Source: Hahnella lacustris (lineage in GTDB: Bacteria > Pseudomonadota > Gammaproteobacteria > Burkholderiales > Burkholderiaceae_A). From it: DNA of 64,000 nucleotides. The position numbers and the translations under genes were made by a program. The DNA is taken from assembly GCA_965194655.1 (NCBI GenBank), contig OZ239148.1, forward strand, positions 1,364,001 through 1,428,000. The letters are read 5' to 3'. The notes under the pieces are model-generated. The model was not told the DNA's origin and made no database searches. It was given only the letters and a program-made list of their open reading frames with translations. Shown in pieces: positions 23,103 through 30,746 of this stretch; position 1 is the first letter of the stretch, and every line of letters starts with the position of its first letter.

Positions 23103-25091
23103 TTAAGTCGGCTGCTTGAGCTGCTCCAGAATGGCTGGGTTCTCCAGCGTGGAGACGTCTTGCGTGATCTCCTCGCCCTTGGCCAGTGTTCTGAGCAGGC
23201 GGCGCATGATCTTGCCCGATCGAGTCTTGGGCAGATTGTCGCCAAAGCGAATCTCCTTGGGCTTGGCAATGGGGCCAATCTCCTTGCCCACCCAGTTGCG
23301 CAGATCGTTGGCCAGCTTCTTGGCATCGTCTCCGCTGGGGCGAGCCCCCTTCAGCACCACAAACGCCACAATGGCCTCGCCTGTGAGGTCGTCAGGACGG
23401 CCCACCACGGCCGCCTCCGCCACCAATGGGTTCGCCACCAGTGCAGACTCAATCTCCATGGTGCCCATGCGGTGACCCGAGACATTCAATACATCATCAA
23501 TACGGCCCATGATGGTGAAGTAGCCCGTGTCCTTGTCGCGTATGGCACCGTCGCCAGCCAGGTAGAGCGTGCCGCCGAGTTCCTCGGGGTAGTAGGACTT
23601 CTTGAACCGCTCAGGATCGCCCCAGATGGTGCGAATCATGGAGGGCCAAGGCTTCTTGATCACCAGAATGCCACCCTGGCCATTGGGCAGGTCGTGGCCA
23701 GTCTCATCCACAATCGCCACCTGAACGCCCGGGAAAGGCAGCGTGCAAGAGCCCGGCACCAGGGGCGTGGCACCCGGCATGGGGGTGATCACGTGACCAC
23801 CGGTTTCGGTCTGCCAGAAGGTGTCCACAATGGGGCAACGACCGCCACCAATGTTGTTGTGGTACCACATCCAGGCCTCGGGATTGATGGGCTCGCCCAC
23901 GGAACCCAGGAGTCGCAGCGAGCTCAAGTTGTACTTGCTGGGATGGAACTCAGGGGTGGTCTCGCCAGCCTTGATGAGCGAGCGAATGGCGGTGGGCGCG
24001 GTGTAGAACACGCTCACCTCGTGCTTCTGAATCATGTCCCAGAAACGGCCCGCGTTCGGGTAGGTGGGCACGCCCTCGAAAACAATCTGAGTGGCGCCAC
24101 AGGCCAGTGGGCCATAGGCAATGTAGGTGTGTCCAGTGACCCAGCCAATGTCTGCGGTACACCAGAAGACATCCTGAGGCTGGATGTCGAAGGTGTACTT
24201 CATGGTGAGGATGGCGTGCAGCAAGTAGCCGCCGCTGGAGTGCTGAACGCCCTTGGGCTTACCGGTGGAGCCCGAGGTGTAGAGAATGAAGAGCGGATGC
24301 TCAGCGCTCACCCACTCGGGGGTGCAGTTGGTGGGCTGATCGCGCACCAGATCGTCCATGTACACATCGCGGCCAGCCGTCATGGGAATGGCGCCACCCG
24401 TGCGGCGATACACCACCACATGGCGCACACCCTCGCAGCCGCCCAGCGAGAAGGCCTCATCCACAGCCGGCTTCAGGGGGATGTTCTTGCCCCCGCGGCA
24501 CTGCTCGTCGGCCGCGATCACCAGGGTTGCGCCCGCATCTACCACGCGCTCTTGCAGGCTCTTGGCCGAGAAGCCTCCAAACACCACGGAGTGAATGATG
24601 CCCAAGCGTGCGCATGCATGCATGGCGGCCACACCCTCGACCGACATGGGCATGTAGATGAGCGCGCGGTCGCCCTTTTTGTAGCCGAGGGTCTTTAAGC
24701 CATTGGCCAGCTGACACACCTTGGCATGGAGCTGGAAGTAGGTGACCTTGGTCACCTCGCCGCCGTCGGCCTCGAAGATGATGGCGACTTTCTCGCCCAG
24801 CCCGTTCTCGATGTTTTTCTCGAGACAGTTGTACGAGACATTCAGCTCACCGTCTTCAAACCACTTGTAGAACGGGGCCTGGGATTCGTCGAGAGACTTG
24901 GTGAACGGCTTGTGCCACACAATCTCTTCGCGGGCGCGCTTGGCCCAGTATTCGCCATAGTTGGCGTCGGCCTCAGCGACAAGGGCGTTGTACGCCTGCA
25001 TACTGCCAATGCGGGCGGTTTTGGCAAACTCTGCGGGAGGGTCAAACACGCGATTTTCGTGCAGGACCGACTCGATCTGACTCGATGACAT
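23103..25091 (-). CDS. acsA: Acetyl-CoA synthetase
   Basis: A 662-residue AMP-forming acetate-CoA ligase, full family length. The AMP-binding core YTSGSTGKPKGV, the DTFWQTETGG motif that shapes the acyl pocket, and the C-terminal KTRSGKIMRR with the regulatory acetylation lysine are all present. It converts acetate, ATP and CoA to acetyl-CoA in the cytoplasm. The start has an AGAGGAG site. It is transcribed away from the UPF0114 gene and toward tRNA-Ser, with no clear terminator in between. Confidence 0.97.
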   Translation of the reverse strand: MSSSQIESVLHENRVFDPPAEFAKTARIGSMQAYNALVAEADANYGEYWAKRAREEIVWHKPFTKSLDESQAPFYKWFEDGELNVSYNCLEKNIENGLGEKVAIIFEADGGEVTKVTYFQLHAKVCQLANGLKTLGYKKGDRALIYMPMSVEGVAAMHACARLGIIHSVVFGGFSAKSLQERVVDAGATLVIAADEQCRGGKNIPLKPAVDEAFSLGGCEGVRHVVVYRRTGGAIPMTAGRDVYMDDLVRDQPTNCTPEWVSAEHPLFILYTSGSTGKPKGVQHSSGGYLLHAILTMKYTFDIQPQDVFWCTADIGWVTGHTYIAYGPLACGATQIVFEGVPTYPNAGRFWDMIQKHEVSVFYTAPTAIRSLIKAGETTPEFHPSKYNLSSLRLLGSVGEPINPEAWMWYHNNIGGGRCPIVDTFWQTETGGHVITPMPGATPLVPGSCTLPFPGVQVAIVDETGHDLPNGQGGILVIKKPWPSMIRTIWGDPERFKKSYYPEELGGTLYLAGDGAIRDKDTGYFTIMGRIDDVLNVSGHRMGTMEIESALVANPLVAEAAVVGRPDDLTGEAIVAFVVLKGARPSGDDAKKLANDLRNWVGKEIGPIAKPKEIRFGDNLPKTRSGKIMRRLLRTLAKGEEITQDVSTLENPAILEQLKQPT

Positions 25092-25207
25092 GGGGGTCTC
25101 CTCTGATTGATTAATATTTATTTGGTAAAACTCTACGATATTTCTACGCGCTTGTCTGCGCCAGCATCAGCCCAGTTCCTTGATCCCAATCAGCAAATGG
25201 AAAACTC

Positions 25208-25792
25208 ATGAACCCTCAAGATCCGCTCCAAAACGGCCGTCTGGCTCCCCTTCCCCGCCTCATTTTTGCCTCTCGCTGGCTGCAACTCCCGTTATATCTG
25301 GGCTTGATCGTGGCCCAAGTGGTTTATGCCTACCACTTCTGGATTGAACTGAGCCACCTGCTGCACGGCGTCTTCGCACCCGCAGAGGGACAGGCACCCA
25401 TGACCGAGGCGGCCATCATGCTCATCGTGCTGGGCCTCATTGATGTGGTGATGATCTCGAACCTGCTCATCATGGTGATTGTGGGCGGCTACGAGACCTT
25501 CGTGTCTCGAATGAACCTAGACCGCCACCCCGATCAGCCCGAATGGCTCTCCCATGTGAACGCGTCGGTTCTGAAGGTGAAGCTCGCCACCGCCATCATT
25601 GGCATCTCGTCCATTCACCTGCTCAAGACCTTCATCAACGCCTCTCAGCTCGACGAGAAAACCTTGATTGCCCAAACAGCCATCCACATTGCATTCTTGC
25701 TCTCAGCCATGGCCATCGCGGCCTGCGACCGCATCATGCTGAGCGACGATCTGGCTGCGCTCAAGCACAAGGGAACCCATTCTTCACATTAA
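25208..25792 (+). CDS. UPF0114 (YqhA-like) membrane protein
   Basis: A 194-residue integral membrane protein with about four hydrophobic helices (LYLGLIVAQVVYAYHFW, AAIMLIVLGLIDVVMIS, ATAIIGISSIHLLKTF, IHIAFLLSAMAIAAC) and the conserved ISNLLIMVIVGGYETFVS segment of the UPF0114/TIGR00645 family. The function is unknown. Its stop is 18 bp before the fumarase start, so the two are probably co-transcribed. Confidence 0.9.
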   Translation: MNPQDPLQNGRLAPLPRLIFASRWLQLPLYLGLIVAQVVYAYHFWIELSHLLHGVFAPAEGQAPMTEAAIMLIVLGLIDVVMISNLLIMVIVGGYETFVSRMNLDRHPDQPEWLSHVNASVLKVKLATAIIGISSIHLLKTFINASQLDEKTLIAQTAIHIAFLLSAMAIAACDRIMLSDDLAALKHKGTHSSH

Positions 25793-25810
25793 TCCCCAGG
25801 AGGGACGACC

Positions 25811-27334
25811 ATGGCAGTCATTCAGCAAGACGATTTCATCCAGAGCATCGCGGATGCATTCCAGTACATCAGCTACTACCACCCCGTGGACTACATCACC
25901 GCCTTGGGTGAGGCCTACGAGCGTGAGCAGAGCCCTGCGGCGCGTGACGCCATTGCTCAGATTCTGACCAACAGCCGCATGGCCGCAGAAGGCCATCGGC
26001 CCATCTGCCAGGACACCGGCATTGCCACGGTCTTCCTGAAGGTGGGCATGAACCTGCAGTGGGGCGGCGCCACCATGACCGTGACCGAGATGGTGAATGA
26101 AGGCGTTCGTCGGGCCTATCGCAACCCCGACAATCCCCTTCGCGCCTCGGTGCTGGCCGATCCTGCCGGCACCTCCAAGAACACCAAGGACAACACCCCC
26201 GCGGTCATTCACACCGAGATCGTGGCCGGAGATGAACTAGAGGTGATCTGCGCGGCCAAGGGCGGCGGCAGTGAGGCCAAGGCCAAACTTGGCATGCTCA
26301 ACCCCAACGACAACATCGTCGACTGGGTGCTCAAGACCGTCCCCACCATGGGCGCGGGCTGGTGCCCCCCGGGCATCCTGGGCATTGGCATTGGCGGAAC
26401 GCCCGAGAAGGCCATGCTCATGGCCAAGGAGTCGCTCATGGCGCCCGTCGATATTGCAGAACTCAAGGCGCGCGGACCGAAGAACCGGCCCGAGGAAATG
26501 CGGCTTGAGCTCTACGAGAAGGTGAATGCACTGGGCATTGGCGCCCAAGGCCTGGGCGGCCTCACCACGGTGCTCGATGTCAAGATCATGGACTGCCCAA
26601 CCCACGCTGCCAATCTGCCCGTGGCCATGATTCCCAACTGCGCCGCCACCCGTCACATTCATTTTCATCTCGATGGCTCAGGCCCAGCCGTATTCGATCC
26701 ACCCAACCTGGACCAGTGGCCCAAGGTTCAGTGGACTGCCAACGCAGAGACATCTCTGCGCGTGAACCTCGACACCCTCACCCGCGAGGAGGTTCAGACC
26801 TGGAAGCCCGGTCAGACGCTGCTGCTCTCTGGCAAGCTACTCACCGGCCGGGATGCAGCCCACAAGCGCATTCAGGACATGCTCGGTCGAGGCGAGCAAC
26901 TCCCCGTCGACTTCACCAACCGAGTCATTTACTACGTCGGTCCTGTGGATGCCGTGCGCGACGAAGCAGTGGGCCCGGCCGGCCCCACCACCTCCACGCG
27001 CATGGACAAGTTCAGCGAAATGATGCTCGGACAAACCGGGCTCATTGGCATGGTGGGCAAGGCCGAGCGCGGTCAGGCCACGGTCGACACCATCAAGAAG
27101 TACGGCACGGCCTATCTGATTGCGATTGGCGGATCCGCCTACCTGGTGAGTAAGGCCATCCGCTCCGCCAAGGTCCTCGCCTTTGAAGACCTGGGCATGG
27201 AGGCCATCTACGAATTTGAGATCGTGGACATGCCGGTCACCGTGGCGGTGGATGCCCGCGGCGAGTCGGTGCACGAGAGCGGACCTCGCGAGTGGAAGGT
27301 CCGCATCGAGCAGCTCCAGAAGGCGGCTGCTTAA
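25811..27334 (+). CDS. Class I fumarate hydratase
   Basis: A 507-residue single-chain iron-sulfur fumarase of the FumA/FumB type. Cluster cysteines are expected in HRPICQDTGIATVF and IPNCAATRHIHFHL; the C-terminal beta domain has KFSEMMLGQTGLIGMVGKAER and IGGSAYLVS. It interconverts fumarate and malate in the TCA cycle. An AGGAGGG site precedes the ATG. Such enzymes are oxygen-sensitive. The related L(+)-tartrate dehydratase is an alternative, but the single chain favours fumarase. Confidence 0.92.
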   Translation: MAVIQQDDFIQSIADAFQYISYYHPVDYITALGEAYEREQSPAARDAIAQILTNSRMAAEGHRPICQDTGIATVFLKVGMNLQWGGATMTVTEMVNEGVRRAYRNPDNPLRASVLADPAGTSKNTKDNTPAVIHTEIVAGDELEVICAAKGGGSEAKAKLGMLNPNDNIVDWVLKTVPTMGAGWCPPGILGIGIGGTPEKAMLMAKESLMAPVDIAELKARGPKNRPEEMRLELYEKVNALGIGAQGLGGLTTVLDVKIMDCPTHAANLPVAMIPNCAATRHIHFHLDGSGPAVFDPPNLDQWPKVQWTANAETSLRVNLDTLTREEVQTWKPGQTLLLSGKLLTGRDAAHKRIQDMLGRGEQLPVDFTNRVIYYVGPVDAVRDEAVGPAGPTTSTRMDKFSEMMLGQTGLIGMVGKAERGQATVDTIKKYGTAYLIAIGGSAYLVSKAIRSAKVLAFEDLGMEAIYEFEIVDMPVTVAVDARGESVHESGPREWKVRIEQLQKAAA

Positions 27335-27359
27335 GCGGGGGGGGGTTCTGGGTCGGCTT

Positions 27360-27761
27360 CTAGAGCGCGGCAATCCCCGCTTTGGCGATCTGGGCGTCCT
27401 CGCTCGACTTCACGTTCGAGACGCCCACCGCGCCAATCACCACCCCGTCTACCACCACCGGCACGCCGCCTTCCAGCAGCCCCTCAATCTCAGGGACGGT
27501 GAGGAAGGCCGTGCGTCCGTTGTTGATCACCTCCTCGTAAAGGCGGGTCTCGCGGCGCCCCAGGGCGGCCGTCTTGGCCTTGTTGCTGGCAATGTAGGTC
27601 GAAATGGGCGGCGCGCCATTGAGCCGCTTAAACCAGAGCAGGTGTCCGCCATCGTCACAGATGGCGATGCTCACGTTCCAATTGTTCTTCTGAGCCTCTG
27701 CAATTGCGGCAGCGCCCATGCGCTCGCAGTCTTCGGCAGTCAGGGCTTGACGGACCATCAT
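27360..27761 (-). CDS. GlcG/HbpS-like heme-binding protein
   Basis: A 133-residue DUF336 protein: AEAQKNNWNVSIAICDDGGH, WFKRLNGAPPIS, the repeated small-residue core, and VVVDGVVIGAVGVSN. Family members bind heme or act in glycolate and redox functions; the true role here is open. It is monocistronic and convergent to fumarase (25-bp gap). It is divergent from the iron-binding protein, with the Fur-like box between them, so iron control of both genes is possible. Confidence 0.8.
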   Translation of the reverse strand: MMVRQALTAEDCERMGAAAIAEAQKNNWNVSIAICDDGGHLLWFKRLNGAPPISTYIASNKAKTAALGRRETRLYEEVINNGRTAFLTVPEIEGLLEGGVPVVVDGVVIGAVGVSNVKSSEDAQIAKAGIAAL

Positions 27762-27847
27762 GGCAATTCCTCCAGATCAAAGTGAGTGGGTGTGTCGCCA
27801 TGATGCATCACCCGGGATTCCCTCACAGCCGTGGGTTGAATGCAGTT

Positions 27848-27866
27848 GAAAATCGTTCTCAATTAG
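27848..27866. promoter_or_regulatory. Fur-like box
   Basis: The minus strand reads TAATTGAGAACGATTTTCA, close to classical proteobacterial Fur sites (AATGAGAATNATTTTC type). It lies 44 bp upstream of the iron-binding protein gene and 87 bp upstream of the divergent GlcG-like gene. Confidence 0.6.
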
Positions 27867-27909
27867 ATTAAGATGGGGGCTCAGACATTCAAAACCCTCA
27901 CAAAGAACC

Positions 27910-28980
27910 ATGAAAGACACCCCACGCACCATGAATCTTCAGCGCCGAGCCTCTCTTCAAACACTCGCCCTCTACGCCGCACTCTCCAGCAGCCTGCTAG
28001 GCCTCACTTCCAGCCTCCAGGCCTCTGAGAAGGTCCTCAACCTCTACACCGCCCGCCACTACTCCAGCGACGAGGCGCTCTACGCCAGCTTCACCAAACA
28101 AACCGGCATCCAGGTGAATGTGGTCACCGCAGGGGACGAGCCCCTGCTCGAGCGCCTGCGCAGCGAGGGCCAGGCCAGCCCGGCGGATGTGCTGCTGCTG
28201 GCCGATGCTTCCCGGCTCGAGCGTGCGGCCCAGGAGGGACTCTTCGCTCCGGTCAATTCAAAGGTCCTCGAGCAGGCCATCCCGGCCACGCTGCGCAATC
28301 AGAACCTCTGGTTTGGGTTCACCACGCGTGCGCGCGTGATCGTCGTGGACCCGCTTCGTGTGAAGCCCGAGCAGGTGAAAACCTATGCCGACCTGGCGAA
28401 CCCCGCCTTCAAGGGACTCATCTGCAGCCGCACCGCAGCCCACCCGTACATGCTTTCGCTCATCAGTGCCCAGATCGTGCACATGGGCCCCGAAAAGGCC
28501 AAGGCCTGGGCACAGGGCGTGAAGAACAATCTGGCGCGCCCGCCCAAAGGCGGCGATACCGATCAGATCAAGGCGGTGGCCTCAGGCGAATGTGCCATTG
28601 CCATCACCAACACCTACTACTTTGCCCGGCTGATGCGCAGCAAGAAGGCCGAGGACCGGGCCATTGCAGCGAAGACGCGCCTGGTCTGGCCCGACCAAGC
28701 CGGAGCGGGCACGCATGTGAACATCTCGGGCGGAGGTCTGCTCAAGACTGCCCCCAACAAAGCGCATGCCCAGGCATTCCTCGAATTCCTAGCCAGCCCC
28801 GAGGCTCAGGCCCAATTTGCCGAGGCCAACAATGAATGGCCAGCGCGTGTGGGCGTGAAGATCAACAACCCCGAGCTCGAGAGCCTGGGCCGATTCAAAG
28901 CCGACCCCATGCCGGTGGCCCAGTACGCAGCCAAGGTGCGCGCCGCGCAAGAGCTGGTAGACCAGGTGGGCTGGCGTTAA
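27910..28980 (+). CDS. Periplasmic iron(III)-binding protein (FbpA/FutA type)
   Basis: A 356-residue extracellular solute-binding protein. The signal region contains QRRASLQT, a possible Tat motif, and cleavage near LQASEKV. The mature start NLYTARHYSSDEALYASF and the iron-site tyrosines in TNTYYFARLM fit the FbpA/FutA1 family. It delivers ferric iron to an ABC importer. No permease or ATPase gene is adjacent, so it works with components encoded elsewhere. A Fur-like box upstream fits induction by iron limitation. A second ATG at 27940 has no ribosome-binding site. Confidence 0.88.
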   Translation: MKDTPRTMNLQRRASLQTLALYAALSSSLLGLTSSLQASEKVLNLYTARHYSSDEALYASFTKQTGIQVNVVTAGDEPLLERLRSEGQASPADVLLLADASRLERAAQEGLFAPVNSKVLEQAIPATLRNQNLWFGFTTRARVIVVDPLRVKPEQVKTYADLANPAFKGLICSRTAAHPYMLSLISAQIVHMGPEKAKAWAQGVKNNLARPPKGGDTDQIKAVASGECAIAITNTYYFARLMRSKKAEDRAIAAKTRLVWPDQAGAGTHVNISGGGLLKTAPNKAHAQAFLEFLASPEAQAQFAEANNEWPARVGVKINNPELESLGRFKADPMPVAQYAAKVRAAQELVDQVGWR

Positions 28981-29882
28981 GCCTTCGCCAAGAACGCGAG
29001 GATTGGAGCCATCTGATCCTCCGTCAGCAGGGTGGGGGCATGGCCCACCCCTTCAAACTCAACCAGCTCGGACTTCGGGCCGCGCTGCGTCATGGCCTGC
29101 GCCACAGACTGTGGAAGCAGGTCGCTCTGAACCCCTCTCAACAGCAGCGTGGGACACTCAATGGCGTCATAGAGCGGCCAGAACTCCACATCTGCAGTGG
29201 GCCCACTGGATGCGAGGAGTGCCGTTTTAAAGGGCTGAGCAATGGACGGGTCGTAGTGAAGACGCCAGTGTCCATCGGCCTGCTCTCGCAGCACCACATC
29301 GGTGAGGAAGTTCCACTCTTCCTCAGTGTGTGACCCAAAGGTCACCAGGCGACTGCGCACCTGGGCGCGCGCGGCTTGCAGGCTCGTGAAGGTGGGGGTC
29401 TCGCCCACATAGGCCCCAATCCGATCCAGCGCCGCCCCCGAGAGCAAGGCGCCAGCATCATTGAGCACCAACCGCCGAATGGTCAGACCCGCAAAGAACG
29501 CGCTGCGCTGAGGGTGGCCTGCCGCCACCATGGCCATGAGGCCACCCATCGACGTGCCAATCCAGTCCACTGGCGGAAGCTTCAAGGCCCGCGCCATCTG
29601 CGCGACATCTGCCGCGTATTGTCCGAAGTGATAGTGCTCAGGAGCCTTCAGCCAGTCGGAGCGCCCCCGACCCACCACATCAGGCATCAGCACCCGGTAA
29701 CCCTGCTCAACCAGCCGCGCAGCCAAGGGCAGAAAGTCATCGGAGACCCTGGTCAGGCCATGCACGCAGATCGCCACCTTTTCACTCTGGGGGTCGCCGG
29801 CCTGCTGGACACGCATGACATGTGGCCCGGCTGGGCTGGCACTGGGGATGTCGAGGATCTGGGTCTGAATGAGACTCTGCAT
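28977..29882 (-). CDS. Alpha/beta hydrolase
   Basis: A 301-residue hydrolase with an oxyanion region (ICVHGLTRVSDDF), the nucleophile elbow WIGTSMGGLMAMV, and a C-terminal His in EGVGHAPTLL. It is similar to esterases and lactonases of the AB_hydrolase_1 group. The substrate is unknown; divergence from the hydroxybutyrate dehydrogenase gene (75-bp gap) may hint at polyester or hydroxy-acid metabolism. Its end overlaps the iron-binding gene by 4 bp. Confidence 0.75.
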   Translation of the reverse strand: MQSLIQTQILDIPSASPAGPHVMRVQQAGDPQSEKVAICVHGLTRVSDDFLPLAARLVEQGYRVLMPDVVGRGRSDWLKAPEHYHFGQYAADVAQMARALKLPPVDWIGTSMGGLMAMVAAGHPQRSAFFAGLTIRRLVLNDAGALLSGAALDRIGAYVGETPTFTSLQAARAQVRSRLVTFGSHTEEEWNFLTDVVLREQADGHWRLHYDPSIAQPFKTALLASSGPTADVEFWPLYDAIECPTLLLRGVQSDLLPQSVAQAMTQRGPKSELVEFEGVGHAPTLLTEDQMAPILAFLAKA

Positions 29883-29957
29883 CGGCGGCGCGCTTTCAAA
29901 AGTGATTGAGAGGAGGCTATGCTAGCCCGCAGTCAAAAACCATACAGGAGAACCAAG

Positions 29958-30746
29958 ATGTCCTCACTCAAAGGCAAGTCGGCCCTGGTCACAGGCTCGA
30001 CCAGCGGGATCGGCCTTGGAATTGCGCAAGCCCTCGCAGACCAAGGCGCGCGAATCGCCATCAACGGATTTGGCGATGCATCCGTGATTGCCGAGATCCA
30101 GGCAGACCTCACCCGCCGATCGGGCCAGCCCACCACCCACTATGGGGCGGATATGTCCAAGCCCAGTGAGATTGCTCAGATGATGCAGGACGCGGAGCGT
30201 GACATGGGAGCCATTGACATCCTGGTCAACAACGCAGGCATCCAGCACGTGGCCGCAGTCGAGGACTTTCCAGTGGAGAGATGGGATGCCGTGATCGCCA
30301 TCAATCTCTCTTCAGCCTTTCACACCATTCGCGCAGCCATTCCGGGCATGAGACGTCGAGGCTACGGTCGCATTCTCAACATCGCCTCTGCCCATGGATT
30401 GGTGGCCAGCGCTCAGAAATCTGCCTATGTCGCTGCCAAACACGGCATCGTGGGACTCACCAAGGTCGTGGCACTCGAGACCGCTCAAACCGCCATCACC
30501 TGCAATGCCATCTGCCCTGGCTGGGTGCTCACACCCTTGGTCCAGAAGCAGGTGGATGCCCGCGCAGAGCGCGAGGGGGTCTCTCAGGATGAGGCCAAGC
30601 GTGGGCTGCTCATGGAGAAGCAGCCCTCTGGAGAGTTCGTCACGCCCGAACAGCTTGCGGGCCTAGCGGTCTTCCTCTGCTCGCCCTCGGCCGACCAGGT
30701 TCGTGGCGTGGCCTGGAACATGGACGGCGGCTGGGTCGCGCAGTAA
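29958..30746 (+). CDS. 3-hydroxybutyrate dehydrogenase
   Basis: A 262-residue short-chain dehydrogenase. The start at 29958 is set by AGGAGAACCAAG. The NAD-binding motif GSTSGIGLGIAQAL, NNAGIQHV, the active-site SAHGLVASAQKSAYVAAKHG (Ser, Tyr, Lys) and CPGWVLTPLVQKQVD match BdhA/HbdH enzymes that oxidise 3-hydroxybutyrate to acetoacetate. The last 84 bp overlap the convergent comEC gene. Confidence 0.88.
   Translation: MSSLKGKSALVTGSTSGIGLGIAQALADQGARIAINGFGDASVIAEIQADLTRRSGQPTTHYGADMSKPSEIAQMMQDAERDMGAIDILVNNAGIQHVAAVEDFPVERWDAVIAINLSSAFHTIRAAIPGMRRRGYGRILNIASAHGLVASAQKSAYVAAKHGIVGLTKVVALETAQTAITCNAICPGWVLTPLVQKQVDARAEREGVSQDEAKRGLLMEKQPSGEFVTPEQLAGLAVFLCSPSADQVRGVAWNMDGGWVAQ

Noticed and set aside
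23160..24698. 512-codon forward ORF
   Set aside because: It is a shadow of acsA on the other strand; the product is His/Gly/Ala-rich with no domain.
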